The notes: a model not told the origin generated them from the letters alone. Shown: positions 46,194-55,095, counted from the stretch's first letter. The stretch: 64,000 nt of DNA from Treponema rectale (GCF_014202035.1 NZ_JACHFR010000002.1:62001-126000), one strand, 5' to 3'. Numbers and translations: made by a program.

Positions 46194-46742
46194 TTAACCT
46201 AAGAAAACATGTCCTGACTGATCAATTGCAATGATTGACTTACAGTCTGAACATCTGAAACGTCCGCTCTTTGTAGCCTTGAGACGACGTGAACATACAG
46301 GACAGCTTACAACCTTTGGGAATGCTGAAACAGAAACATTTTCACCACCCTGTGTAAAGTATCCCAATGCATCAGCCATATTACTCTTAATGTTAAAGAA
46401 CTGGCTGAATCCAAGAAGCTGGAAAACTTCATAAACCTTAGGCTGAATATTCATAAGAACGATATCACCACCCTTCGGTTTTACAAGTTTAAGGAATGAT
46501 GTAAATGAACCTATTCCTGTAGAAGAAACATAATTAAGGCTCGAACACCCGAAAATAAGATTATATTTTCCGGCGGAAATAACTTTACCTATCTGCTTCT
46601 GAAAATAAACTGAGTTATATGTATCAATATAGCCGTTCAAAGTGATAAGCACGCCATTTTCTACATCATCTAACTTATCAAGAGAAATTTTAAGACTGTC
46701 GTCGCGGTCTTCGTCAAAGCCCGGCACTATATCATTATTCAT
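46194..46742 (-). CDS. STAS-domain anti-sigma-factor-antagonist-like protein with zinc ribbon
   Basis: 182 residues. An N-terminal STAS domain (GVLITLNGYIDTYNSVYFQK...CSSLNYVSSTGIGSFTSFLK) carries the phosphorylatable serine loop. It is joined to a C-terminal four-cysteine ribbon (CPVCSRRL...GRFRCSDCKSII). STAS proteins relieve anti-sigma kinases by partner switching; the fused zinc ribbon is unusual and could add nucleic-acid or protein contacts. No kinase or phosphatase partner lies nearby. No ribosome site: the promoter is placed so that transcription should start at the ATG. Confidence 0.82.
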   Translation of the reverse strand: MNNDIVPGFDEDRDDSLKISLDKLDDVENGVLITLNGYIDTYNSVYFQKQIGKVISAGKYNLIFGCSSLNYVSSTGIGSFTSFLKLVKPKGGDIVLMNIQPKVYEVFQLLGFSQFFNIKSNMADALGYFTQGGENVSVSAFPKVVSCPVCSRRLKATKSGRFRCSDCKSIIAIDQSGHVFLG

Positions 46743-46748
46743 ACTTAA

Positions 46749-46777
46749 ATACTAATTAAAAATGTCCATTATGTCTA
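46749..46777 (-). promoter_or_regulatory. Promoter of the STAS gene, predicted leaderless
   Basis: On the minus strand TAGACA (46772-46777), 17 bp, TAGTAT (46749-46754). The predicted start, seven bases on, is the A of ATG 46742. Confidence 0.55.
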
Positions 46778-46903
46778 GTAAAGTCGAAATAAATTATAAA
46801 ATTCTGAAATTTCTGTAAAAAAAAGTGCTGTCGCCCGAAAAAAAACACCAAAAACCTCTCAGTTTTTAAATAGAACTGTTAAAGTGATTTTCGGATCTTA
46901 AGA

Positions 46904-46932
46904 ATGACACTGCGGACATATTATTATATACT
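46904..46932 (+). promoter_or_regulatory. Promoter of murB, predicted leaderless
   Basis: ATGACA (46904-46909), 17 bp, TATACT (46927-46932). Seven bases downstream is exactly the A of ATG 46939. No Shine-Dalgarno: AAAAA precedes the ATG. Confidence 0.65.
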
Positions 46933-46938
46933 GAAAAA

Positions 46939-47892
46939 ATGGAATTAGAAGAAACAGTCCGCAACTTTTTACAGAATCAGGACAAAAAATTCAGCAGTGA
47001 AGCCTGCGTGCAGTTTAACGAAAAGATGAGCCGCCATACGACATTCAAAACAGGTGGAATTGCAAAAGTATATGCCTGTCCGCAGACGGAAAATGCACTG
47101 ACTTCCATACTCAAATTTGCTGCAGATAATAAAATCCGCACCTTTGTTACAGGAGGCGGCAGTAATATTGTTTTTTGCGATGAAGATTTCAACGGAATCG
47201 TAATAAATACTCTTTCTATGAATTCCATCAGGATTACCGAAGAAGAAAAAGACGGATTCATTCTGGTCAGCACACAGTCAGGAGCCATGACTTCTGCTTT
47301 TGTAAACTGGTGTACAAAAAATTCCATTTCCGGAATGCAGGAATTTGCAGGTCTTCCGGGAAGCATCGGTGGTGCCGTTTACATGAATGCAAGATGTTTC
47401 AATAAAGAAATAAGCAATGTTTTTTATTCAGCACGAATCCTAAAAAAAGACTTTACTATAGAAGAGATTTATTTTAATTCAAATCAATGGGAATATAAAA
47501 AATCACCTTTTACTGACAGGGAAGATATCATTCTTGAGGTAACGTTCCGGCTTGAAAAGAATAGTAAAACAGAAAAAGAACTGGCTGAGGAATGCAGGCA
47601 TTTTGTAGAAGAACGAAGGTCCAGGGGACATTTTAACTTTCCAAGTGCAGGAAGCGTGTTTAAAAACAATCATGAATTCGGCAAACCTTCAGGAGCAATA
47701 ATCGACCAGTGCGGTCTGAAAGGTCTTACAAACGGTGGTGCAAAGGTCGCTGACTTTCATGGAAACATAATTATAAACACAGGGAATGCAACTTCTTCAC
47801 AGATAGCTGAGCTTGTAAGAACTGTCCATGACAAAGTTCTTGAAAAAACCGGTTTTAGTCTTGAACCTGAAATTATTTTCATTCAACCTTAA
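46939..47892 (+). CDS. murB: UDP-N-acetylenolpyruvoylglucosamine reductase
   Basis: 317 residues. FAD-domain motifs are RHTTFKTGGIA, VTGGGSNIVF and FAGLPGSIGGAVYMNAR. The substrate domain has FPSAGSVFKNN with the catalytic Ser, DQCGLKG, GGAKVADFHGNIIIN and the final Glu in EPEIIFI. It reduces the MurA product to UDP-MurNAc with NADPH. Length is normal. The gene stands alone with its own promoter rather than in a cell-wall cluster. Confidence 0.95.
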   Translation: MELEETVRNFLQNQDKKFSSEACVQFNEKMSRHTTFKTGGIAKVYACPQTENALTSILKFAADNKIRTFVTGGGSNIVFCDEDFNGIVINTLSMNSIRITEEEKDGFILVSTQSGAMTSAFVNWCTKNSISGMQEFAGLPGSIGGAVYMNARCFNKEISNVFYSARILKKDFTIEEIYFNSNQWEYKKSPFTDREDIILEVTFRLEKNSKTEKELAEECRHFVEERRSRGHFNFPSAGSVFKNNHEFGKPSGAIIDQCGLKGLTNGGAKVADFHGNIIINTGNATSSQIAELVRTVHDKVLEKTGFSLEPEIIFIQP

Positions 47893-47991
47893 TAATTAAA
47901 TTCCGATAATTCAAGAAGAAGTAGAATTCATATTGAATTTCGTGTTAAAATATCTCTGTCTCGGACAGGAAGACAGATAAGGTGGTAAAAC

Positions 47992-49200
47992 GTGCTGCAG
48001 CTCGGAACAGTTGTTTATAGACCAAACTCATACATATTTGTTGAAGATACACCTGCAACAGATTATTTTCTCATAATTCAGCGTGGTAATGTGCGCTGTT
48101 ATCACGAGACCTTTGTTCCCGGCTCTGCTCCTTACATGCTTGGAGCAGGAGACTTTGTCGGCGTTATATCCTGTATGACCGGACATACTCAAAATGAAAC
48201 AGTTGTTGCAGCTACAGATGTTATTGCCATTGTCGTAAAACGCACCCAGTATTCAGACCTTATTGCCCAGAACACAAGTATAGCCATGAAAATCGTCCGT
48301 GCTTTTGCCAAGAACATGCGTCAGGTAAACGACAGCCTTACAAGAGCAACGACAAATAAAACAAATATTGAATCTTCTGAGCAGCTTTACAATATTGCAA
48401 ATTTCTTTGAAAACAATGGAAATGAAGATGCTGCCGTATACGGTTATTATCAGTATCTGAAAAAATGTCCTAACGGACTCTATAAAGATGATGCCATCCG
48501 TCATTTTAAAGCACTGAAGCCAAGAACCACTCAGCCGTACCTTGAACCGGATAATGCAATGCTCCGGGGTTATAATAAAGGAAACATGATTTTCAGTGAA
48601 AGTCAGCCCGGCGCAGAAATGTTCATAATTCAGGAAGGAGTTGTCCGTATTTCTAAAGTTGTTGACGGTAAAGAAATTACTCTCGCACTCCTTAAGAAAG
48701 GTGATATGTTCGGCGAAATGGCTCTTCTGGAAAACAAACCCCGTTCAGCCTGCGCTATTGCTCATGAAGCATGTAAGGTAATGGTTGTTAACCGTGCAAA
48801 CTTTGACATGATGGTTTCTACACAGGCACAGCTTATTTCCAGACTCACAACAACCCTTGCAGACCGTTTGTGGACAATGTACCGTCAGCTTGTAAATACA
48901 CAGCTTTCCGATCCGCGTGAAAGAATGATTGACATGCTTGCACTTCAGATTGAATCTAAAAAAATAAGTGCACCAAAAGGTTCTACGTGTAAAACTTCAT
49001 TTACTCCAGTAGATATTTTTAATCTCTGTGCACTTGATGAAACTACCATGCCACAGACGATTTCCCTGTTCTCAAGAGACCAGAACGTACGTATAGTTGA
49101 CAATAAAATTGAAGTACCTGAACTTCCTGCACTGATAAAGCAGGCTGCATTCTACCGAAAGCAGAACTACAAGCACTCTATGGAAAAAAACAATATGTAA
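47992..49200 (+). CDS. Protein with two cyclic-nucleotide-binding-type domains
   Basis: 402 residues from GTG 47992, with AAGGTGG seven bases upstream. The first CRP-like beta-roll (residues about 10-100, VVYRPNSYIFVEDTPATDYF...RGNVRCYHE) is more diverged. A short TPR-like linker (residues 125-170) leads to a second, clearer domain (NMIFSESQPGAEMFIIQEGV...KKGDMFGEMALLENKPRSA) with the phosphate-cassette pattern. A C-terminal helical part follows with no obvious helix-turn-helix, so it may be a sensor rather than a DNA-binding CRP. TGT-TAAAAT (47943-47951) is a possible -10 box. Confidence 0.8.
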   Translation: MLQLGTVVYRPNSYIFVEDTPATDYFLIIQRGNVRCYHETFVPGSAPYMLGAGDFVGVISCMTGHTQNETVVAATDVIAIVVKRTQYSDLIAQNTSIAMKIVRAFAKNMRQVNDSLTRATTNKTNIESSEQLYNIANFFENNGNEDAAVYGYYQYLKKCPNGLYKDDAIRHFKALKPRTTQPYLEPDNAMLRGYNKGNMIFSESQPGAEMFIIQEGVVRISKVVDGKEITLALLKKGDMFGEMALLENKPRSACAIAHEACKVMVVNRANFDMMVSTQAQLISRLTTTLADRLWTMYRQLVNTQLSDPRERMIDMLALQIESKKISAPKGSTCKTSFTPVDIFNLCALDETTMPQTISLFSRDQNVRIVDNKIEVPELPALIKQAAFYRKQNYKHSMEKNNM

Positions 49201-49216
49201 CGGGGCGCATCCTGCC

Positions 49217-49756
49217 ATGAAAAAATTCATATTTTTGTTTTTTACATTTTTATGTACATCACTTGCATTCAGTGAAGAATCCCTGCCTTCAGGATACAGA
49301 AACATAAAACTTGGCATGACGCTGGATGAAGTAAAAGATGCCTTAAAGAAAGATTATCAATTCGGCTACAGAGGTGAACGGGATGTATCCCTTATGCCGG
49401 ACCATCAGAAAATACTTATAGAAACAGACACTTCAAGAACTGCACCTTCTTCCTTTCTGGATAAATGCTGGTTTCAGTTTTATGAAGATAAGCTTTATAT
49501 AATAACAATAAATGTTAAACCGACCCGCATGGATCATTATTCAATCTTTTCTACACTGTCAAAGAAATATGGCAATCCTGGAAATATCAATCCGCAGAAA
49601 TCTGAATGGTCAAACGATTCGGTAATAATGACTTTAGAAAGACCCTTGACCCTTAAATATACAGATAAAAAAGTTTACGAAAAGCTGATGGAAGAATCTC
49701 TTGTACAGAATACTGCGCAGGAAATGTCAGCCCAGGCTTTTCTTGAAGGACTCTGA
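49217..49756 (+). CDS. Small secreted protein with a BamE/SmpA-like motif
   Basis: 179 residues. Signal peptide KKFIFLFFTFLCTSLAFS, mature part beginning EESLPSGYRNIKLGMTLDEV. The GMTLDEVKDAL segment resembles the start of BamE/SmpA-type folds, but the rest is not familiar, so function is open. It is followed 2 nt later by the DUF192 gene and preceded 16 nt earlier by the cyclic-nucleotide-binding gene, which suggests one transcript. Location periplasmic. Confidence 0.6.
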   Translation: MKKFIFLFFTFLCTSLAFSEESLPSGYRNIKLGMTLDEVKDALKKDYQFGYRGERDVSLMPDHQKILIETDTSRTAPSSFLDKCWFQFYEDKLYIITINVKPTRMDHYSIFSTLSKKYGNPGNINPQKSEWSNDSVIMTLERPLTLKYTDKKVYEKLMEESLVQNTAQEMSAQAFLEGL

Positions 49757-49758
49757 TA

Positions 49759-50235
49759 ATGAAAAATACTGTTCGCGCAAAATTTATTGCAGTAATTCTT
49801 ACTGCAGTTTTTCTTATACCTGCAGTTACAAGCTGTGAGAACTCAAAAAAAAAGTTTAACCTTCCTGTAGCAGACGTTGTCATTCAGAAAGCCGACGGTT
49901 CTACACTTACCGTAAAAGCAGAGCTTGCCATAAAGGAAGAAGAAAGAAACTACGGCTTTATGAACCGTAAAGAAATTCCTGACGGAACAGGAATGCTTTT
50001 TATTTTCGAAAACGAAGAAAAACGCAATTTCTGGATGAAAAATACTCCGCATCCGCTGAGTATTGCATATATTGATGCCGGCGGTGTAATAGCTGATATT
50101 CTTGATATGAAACCCTATTCCCTTGCAAGAGTAACAAGCTCCCGTTCGGTAAAATACGCTCTTGAAGTTCCACAGGGATGGTTTACAAAAAACGGCATCC
50201 GTGAAAAGGATACCGTTATAATTCCTGAATACTAA
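49759..50235 (+). CDS. DUF192-family lipoprotein
   Basis: 158 residues. Lipoprotein-type signal (VILTAVFLIPAVTSC), then the DUF192 core: VKAELAIKEEERNYGFMNRK, GMLFIFENEEKRNFWMKNTP, PLSIAYIDAGGVI and KYALEVPQGWFTKNGI. The family is widespread with unknown function. GAAGGAC lies about 8 nt before the ATG. It closes the run that begins with the cyclic-nucleotide-binding gene. Confidence 0.85.
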   Translation: MKNTVRAKFIAVILTAVFLIPAVTSCENSKKKFNLPVADVVIQKADGSTLTVKAELAIKEEERNYGFMNRKEIPDGTGMLFIFENEEKRNFWMKNTPHPLSIAYIDAGGVIADILDMKPYSLARVTSSRSVKYALEVPQGWFTKNGIREKDTVIIPEY

Positions 50236-50261
50236 TATCTGATAACATTATCTGTTTTTTT

Positions 50262-51416
50262 TCAGACTTCCCTCTCCATCTGCTCAAGCTGCATTTTTGC
50301 AATCTTGTCATTCGGATCTATTTCAAGCACTGTCATAAAGAACTTGCGTGCCTTCTCTTCTTCTCCGGTTTTTAAGCAGAGGAATCCCAGATTACTTATG
50401 ATTTTTGTGTTGTCTGCATCAATTGCAAGGGCATCATACAGAGTTTTCTTGGCTTCTTCGATCTGTCCTGTTTCCATATAACAGATTGCAAGTTCATTAA
50501 GCGTGTCGGCATTTTCATCACCACCCTCACACTCTCTTGCTTTAAGGAATGCCTGCTTTGCATCTTCAAAACGTTCAAGGCGCCTTAAACCCCAGCCAAG
50601 CATAAACCACGCATTCCATACAGCAGGATTGCTCTGAAGGAATTTCCTGATTTCATCAAGTCCTTCTTCTTCCTTACCTGTATTTATAAGTTCATATGCC
50701 TTATGGAAACTGTCATCCCCAAGATTTCTGTTGGAGATTTTGTCTATAAGTTCCTGCGCACGTTCCCGCTTATAAATTCCATTGTCACCTAATTCATCAT
50801 CTTTTAAATCTGATGTAAGTGCCATATAGCTTTCGAAACAGTTTTTTGCTTCACTGAAGTTCTGCTGTTTAAGATAGAAAAATCCTGCATTGAAAAAAGC
50901 ATCCGGCAGTTCAGGATCACTGTCCATTGCATCGTGATAATAAACGCCTGCTGTTGAATCATAGGCATCTGCATCTTCAATAAGCCCGGCTTTTCTGTAA
51001 GAATCAGCCTTCTGATCAAAAAACAAAGCCATATTAAGAGTAATTGCCCTGTCTTCCGGATCAAGACCATGTAATGCCATCCATATTTCTTCAGCAAGAT
51101 CCCAGTCTTCATTCTTAGTCTTAAGGATTCCTGCTTCACCAAGTTCTTTTTTTATCCCCGGACGAACTTCATTAATGAACGAACGGTAATAATCAAGATT
51201 TTCGTTCTGACGGTCATAGGCAAGTACAGTAAGAATACCTGACAGAATCTGTTCCTGAGTAATATTCTTTACATCAAGCTTATCACTGTCATCGCCATCC
51301 TTTTTTTGAACAGGAATAGGTATATTCTTATCGATTTTTAAATTCTTACACGAAAATGAAAAATCTTCCGGAAGTTTTACAAAAAAAATTGACTCTAATG
51401 GATTACTGCCGTTCAT
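50262..51416 (-). CDS. Tetratricopeptide-repeat protein
   Basis: 384 residues with several TPR units, clearest at residues about 105-215 (LDPEDRAITLNMALFFDQKA, PDAFFNAGFFYLKQQNFSEA) and 270-380 (WNAWFMLGWGLRRLERFEDA, NELAICYMETGQIEEAKKTL, SNLGFLCLKTGEEEKARKFF). No signal peptide is seen. The N-terminal 60 residues form a different, charged domain. AAGGAAAG precedes the ATG. Probably a cytoplasmic scaffold; its partner cannot be inferred. Confidence 0.8.
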   Translation of the reverse strand: MNGSNPLESIFFVKLPEDFSFSCKNLKIDKNIPIPVQKKDGDDSDKLDVKNITQEQILSGILTVLAYDRQNENLDYYRSFINEVRPGIKKELGEAGILKTKNEDWDLAEEIWMALHGLDPEDRAITLNMALFFDQKADSYRKAGLIEDADAYDSTAGVYYHDAMDSDPELPDAFFNAGFFYLKQQNFSEAKNCFESYMALTSDLKDDELGDNGIYKRERAQELIDKISNRNLGDDSFHKAYELINTGKEEEGLDEIRKFLQSNPAVWNAWFMLGWGLRRLERFEDAKQAFLKARECEGGDENADTLNELAICYMETGQIEEAKKTLYDALAIDADNTKIISNLGFLCLKTGEEEKARKFFMTVLEIDPNDKIAKMQLEQMEREV

Positions 51417-51518
51417 TAACTTTCCTTATGATGAGATAAAAATAATACTCCCTGAAAAAAATCGAGAGTAAAATTACATCTAAAACATACCAAAAACTAA
51501 TATCGTTAGTAAAGATGT

Positions 51519-52538
51519 TTATTCTGACTTTGGAGCTGCTTCAGGAGAAGGAGTCTGTGGAGTTTCTGCCGGTGCTGCCTGAGCAGGTGCCTCTGCAGCC
51601 GGTTGAGCAGCAGGTGCTGCCTGTGGAGCCGGTTGAACTGCCTGAGCAGGTGCTGCCTGACCAGCCTGAGCCTGCTGAAGGGCGGCCTGTACAGATACAA
51701 CAGGCTTTTCACCTTCAAACTGAACACCGTTATCTTCTTTACGGACAGTAGAAAGATAATTATTTATACGAAGTTTATATGCAAGAGAAACAGAAGCTTC
51801 TGCAAACCGAATTGTAGCAATGGCAAGTTCCTTGCGGTTTTCTATCGGATTTGCAGCAACAATAGTTCCATCAAGACTTATAATCTCATGAGGATCTTCA
51901 AATTCAACCTTTATGGTAATGTTCTTTCCTTTAAGGAACTGAGCAATTCCCATAACGATTACTCCACAACCTCCAAATGAAAGATTATGAAGAATACAAT
52001 TACGCTGAATTGTATCTATGGTTAAATTTACTTCCTTTTTTGTAAGATTAAGTTTACGGGAACTTTCCGGTGTAATTACGATTTTTTCGTCCTTACGCCT
52101 TACAGAACCTACGTTTGCATCCAGAAGACGTCCTACCATAAGAATAAGGTCATCCGGCGGACGCTGCGTAAAGCGGATAGTAACAATAGCCAGATCATTA
52201 CTGTTCATGTAAGGCTGAATATTCTGAACCTTTCCGGATATGAAAAAACTCATTAACTGTCCGTCCTGCTTGTAAAAACAGAAACGAACGCTTACCGGTG
52301 GTATATCCTTTTTTACTAACTGCTGAAATGCCCCGCCTTTTGTTCCTACAATAATACGAGCAATATTAAAAGATGTTGAATTTAAAATACAAGGCCACTG
52401 AGAACCTTCACTTTTTATGGCGATCTGTCTTGGATCCATTGCCAATGTGTGAATAATATCCTTAGTAAAGGTCAGTTCCGTGTCTTTATAATCATTGTAG
52501 AGTCTGTTCGTAATCTGACTTGTTATAACTGCTGGCAT
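51519..52538 (-). CDS. PilZN3/PilZ-domain protein with Ala/Pro/Gln-rich tail
   Basis: 339 residues. The N-terminal PilZN-type domain (residues 1-110) is followed by a PilZ domain (about 140-260) with NLSFGGCG as the NxSxxG half of the c-di-GMP motif. The usual RxxxR about 20 residues earlier is not evident, so nucleotide binding is uncertain. The last 55 residues are a low-complexity Ala/Pro/Gln/Glu tail. I use ATG 52538 (MPAVITSQ); the longer frame from 52634 runs through the promoter. Likely role: motility or surface control by second messenger (inference). Confidence 0.78.
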   Translation of the reverse strand: MPAVITSQITNRLYNDYKDTELTFTKDIIHTLAMDPRQIAIKSEGSQWPCILNSTSFNIARIIVGTKGGAFQQLVKKDIPPVSVRFCFYKQDGQLMSFFISGKVQNIQPYMNSNDLAIVTIRFTQRPPDDLILMVGRLLDANVGSVRRKDEKIVITPESSRKLNLTKKEVNLTIDTIQRNCILHNLSFGGCGVIVMGIAQFLKGKNITIKVEFEDPHEIISLDGTIVAANPIENRKELAIATIRFAEASVSLAYKLRINNYLSTVRKEDNGVQFEGEKPVVSVQAALQQAQAGQAAPAQAVQPAPQAAPAAQPAAEAPAQAAPAETPQTPSPEAAPKSE

Positions 52539-52548
52539 TATGTTCTTA

Positions 52549-52577
52549 ATTATAATCCAAACCTTCCCTTTTGTCAT
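52549..52577 (-). promoter_or_regulatory. Promoter of the PilZ gene, nearly leaderless
   Basis: On the minus strand ATGACA (52572-52577), 17 bp, TATAAT (52549-52554). Predicted start near 52542 gives a leader of about 4 nt; no ribosome site. Confidence 0.65.
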
Positions 52578-52643
52578 CCTTTCGCAACATATAGATTGGC
52601 TAAAATTATTGATTATAATTCTACAATTTGTCATTATTCAGCC

Positions 52644-53303
52644 ATGAATAACTTTGATACAGTACTTTTTGACTTTGACGGAACCCTTTTTAATACTTCT
52701 CCCGGTGTCTTTGACTCTTTTGATGAGGTTGTAAGGCATTACGGGCTTAATGTTGACAGAAACATCTACAATAAAATGATCGGACCGCCATTAAAATTCA
52801 GTTTCGTTCATTATCTTGGGCTTCCAGAAAGTGAAATTCCTTCTGCAATTGATGTTTACCGAGAATACTATACAAAAAGCGAGGGAATGTTTAACTGTAC
52901 GGTATATCCAGGCGTAATTGAACTTATTGAAAAACTGCGTAATAACGGAAAAACCATCTGCGTTGCCACAAGCAAGCCGGAAGATTTTGCAAAGGCAATT
53001 CTCAAACGTAATAAAATGCTGGAACTGTTTGACTTTACAGGCGGCAGCGACATGGAAGAAAAATACCGGGTAGAAAAAGTTGATGTCGTTAAATATGTCC
53101 TCAAAAGTATGAATCTTGAAAATAAAAAAGACCAGGTCCTTATGATTGGAGACCGGCTCTACGATGTTAACGGAGCCCACAGTGCCGGATTAAAATGCAT
53201 GGGAATTCTCTGGGGCTTTGGTTCAAGAAAAGAATTTGAAGAATGCGGTGCTGACTATGTTTGCGAAACAACAGACGATGTATTTAATTTTTTATGTAAA
53301 TAA
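52644..53303 (+). CDS. HAD-superfamily phosphatase (phosphoglycolate-phosphatase-like)
   Basis: 219 residues. Motif I is FDFDGTLFNTSPG, motif II VATSKPEDFAKAIL, the Lys region is EEKYRVEKVDV and motif IV is MIGDRLYDVNGAHSAG. The cap is the small helical type (residues 17-85) of the Gph/PgmB group. Substrate cannot be fixed from sequence. ATG 52644 (MNNFDTVLFDFDG) is the family-like start; TTGATT (52609-52614) and CATTAT (52632-52637) could form a weak promoter placing the start on this ATG. Confidence 0.87.
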   Translation: MNNFDTVLFDFDGTLFNTSPGVFDSFDEVVRHYGLNVDRNIYNKMIGPPLKFSFVHYLGLPESEIPSAIDVYREYYTKSEGMFNCTVYPGVIELIEKLRNNGKTICVATSKPEDFAKAILKRNKMLELFDFTGGSDMEEKYRVEKVDVVKYVLKSMNLENKKDQVLMIGDRLYDVNGAHSAGLKCMGILWGFGSRKEFEECGADYVCETTDDVFNFLCK

Positions 53304-53323
53304 AATGTATCTTTAATAAAAAC

Positions 53324-53393
53324 ACCCCTCCGGCTGAACTTGATTTGAAGTGCACTTCAATTTTCTGTCCAGTCTGAGGGGTATTCTTTTTTT
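53324..53393. terminator. Terminator with nested TTGAAGTGCACTTCAA palindrome (HAD / symporter)
   Basis: ACCCCTC (53324-53330) pairs with GAGGGGT (53376-53382), followed by ATTCTTTTTTT on the plus strand. A perfect 16-bp palindrome TTGAAGTGCACTTCAA (53345-53360) sits inside. It lies between convergent genes and may serve both. Confidence 0.7.
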
Positions 53394-53408
53394 ATGCCAG
53401 ACTATTAA

Positions 53409-54863
53409 TTACTGGTTTTCTGACTGCAGTGTCGGGTACTTCTGGAAATAAGCTTTTGTTGCTTTTGAAACAACTCCGCTTAATACTATCAATGAGATAC
53501 AGTTAGGAATTGCCATGAGACCGTTTGCAATATCAGCAATGTCCCATACCTGACTTACTGTGAGATACGGACCGATAAATACGGCACAGATATAAACAAT
53601 TCTATAGAATTTTACGATGCCCATCTTACCGTTTGTAAGATATTCAATACAGCGTTCTGAATAATAATCCCATCCAAGAATTGTTGTAAATGCAAAGAAT
53701 ACAAGACAAATCATAAGAAGGAACTGTACGCTCTTTCCGTCTCCGCCAAGTACATTATTGAATGCAGCAGAAGTAATTGCTACTCCTTCAAGTCCTTCAG
53801 GAATTCCTGCTGAATTACCTGTAAAGAATGCGATTACAATTGCAAGACCTGTCATTGTACAAATGATGATTGTATCAATGAATGTTCCCGTCATGCTTAC
53901 AAGTCCCTGAGCTACAGGTTCTTTTACGTCAGCAGTAGATGCAGCAATTGGGGCAGAACCAAGACCAGCTTCGTTTGAGAAAATTCCGCGGGCAACACCT
54001 TTCTGCATGGCTTCTCTTATCGTCCATCCTACAGCACCGCCGGCAACAGCCTTAAGTCCGATTGCAGACTTAAAGATTACTTTGAAAGCCTGAGGAATAT
54101 ATGTTGCATTCATAATAATTACTGAAAGTCCGAGGAAAACATATATAATTGCCATAAAAGGAACAACTACAGATGCTACTTTAGAGATTCTCTTAAGACC
54201 GCCGATAATTACAAGTGCTGCAAAAAGAGTTACCAGGAGACCTGCAATAACAACTGACCATGAATAGCTGTTGGAGCCGATTTCAAATGCAATCTTTGCT
54301 TCCGTAGGGTCAAAAGCATTCTTTACAGCAGAAGTAATTCCATGAACCTGTGTAATTGTACCGATTCCAAGAAGTCCTGCCATAATTCCGAATACTGCAA
54401 ACAGAACTGCAAGCCACTTCCAGCTGAATCCTGTAAGTTCTTTCATTCCCTTTTCAATAGTATAGAAAGGTCCGCCAAGAATATGACCATCCTCTTTCTT
54501 TTCGCGATAGAGAACAGCGAGCATACATTCAGCATATTTAGTTGCAATACCCACAAGAGCTGCAACCCACATCCAGAACAAAGCACCTGGACCTCCGGCT
54601 GCAATAGCTGTTGCAACACCAACGATGTTTCCTGTTCCGATTGTTGCAGAAAGAGCAGTACACAATGCACCGAAAGATGAAACTTCACCATGTCCGGAAT
54701 CTGATTTTCTAAAAATAGATTTCAATGCACGTCCAAGTTTTGTAAACTGCATTCCCCTCATTCTGACAGTCAGAAGAATTCCTGTTGCCAGAATCAAAAT
54801 AATTGTAGGAAGCCCCCAGACTACATCGTCTATGAGCTTAAGAATTGAAGTGAACTTTTCCAT
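53409..54863 (-). CDS. Sodium:alanine/glycine symporter (AGCS family)
   Basis: 484 residues, about ten membrane helices. FGALCTALSATIGTGNIVGV and GPGALFWMWVAALVGIATKY are AGCS signatures, with FSNEAGLGSAPIAASTADVK in the middle. It imports alanine or glycine with sodium. A glycine riboswitch and a terminator directly upstream indicate that glycine is a regulator and probably a substrate. ATG 54863 has AAAGGAC immediately downstream of the terminator T run. gdhA and tRNA-Val lie upstream on the same strand. Confidence 0.92.
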   Translation of the reverse strand: MEKFTSILKLIDDVVWGLPTIILILATGILLTVRMRGMQFTKLGRALKSIFRKSDSGHGEVSSFGALCTALSATIGTGNIVGVATAIAAGGPGALFWMWVAALVGIATKYAECMLAVLYREKKEDGHILGGPFYTIEKGMKELTGFSWKWLAVLFAVFGIMAGLLGIGTITQVHGITSAVKNAFDPTEAKIAFEIGSNSYSWSVVIAGLLVTLFAALVIIGGLKRISKVASVVVPFMAIIYVFLGLSVIIMNATYIPQAFKVIFKSAIGLKAVAGGAVGWTIREAMQKGVARGIFSNEAGLGSAPIAASTADVKEPVAQGLVSMTGTFIDTIIICTMTGLAIVIAFFTGNSAGIPEGLEGVAITSAAFNNVLGGDGKSVQFLLMICLVFFAFTTILGWDYYSERCIEYLTNGKMGIVKFYRIVYICAVFIGPYLTVSQVWDIADIANGLMAIPNCISLIVLSGVVSKATKAYFQKYPTLQSENQ

Positions 54864-54876
54864 AAGACAAGTCCTT

Positions 54877-54923
54877 TAAAAAAAATTAGAGCCGGGATTC
54901 ATCTTTTAATGAAATCCGGCTCT
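54877..54923 (-). terminator. Riboswitch expression-platform terminator
   Basis: On the minus strand AGAGCCGGATTTCATT pairs with ATGAATCCCGGCTCT (54888-54923) and is followed by AA and eight T, ending directly at the ribosome site of the symporter gene. It is the likely on/off element of the glycine aptamer upstream. Confidence 0.85.
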
Positions 54924-54949
54924 CCAAAGAGGTGGAAGGAACTTTTTAA

Positions 54950-55033
54950 CACTCCGTCCTTTGTGCCTGAGATATCAGTCTTTCTGACCTTAACCCTTCG
55001 GCGTCACATAATGTGATCTCTCCAGAGAGCAGC
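54950..55033 (-). promoter_or_regulatory. Glycine riboswitch (single aptamer)
   Basis: Minus strand reads CTCTGGAGAG, then GACGCCGAAGGG, then TCTCAGGCACAAAGGACGGAG: the conserved core of the gcvT-type glycine aptamer (GGAGAG / CGCCGAAGG / CUCAGGCAAAAGGAC). Only one aptamer is seen; the 3' end leads through a short linker into the terminator. It should couple symporter expression to glycine; whether it switches on or off is not readable by eye. Confidence 0.9.
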
Positions 55034-55065
55034 ATACTGACAACGCAGTATTACAGCATGAAAAA

Positions 55066-55095
55066 AGTTTAGCATAAAATAATTTTTTATTTCAA
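55066..55095 (-). promoter_or_regulatory. Promoter of the riboswitch-symporter transcript
   Basis: On the minus strand TTGAAA (55090-55095), 18 bp, TGC-TAAACT (-10 at 55066-55071, extended TG). Predicted start near 55059, just upstream of the glycine aptamer. Confidence 0.55.
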
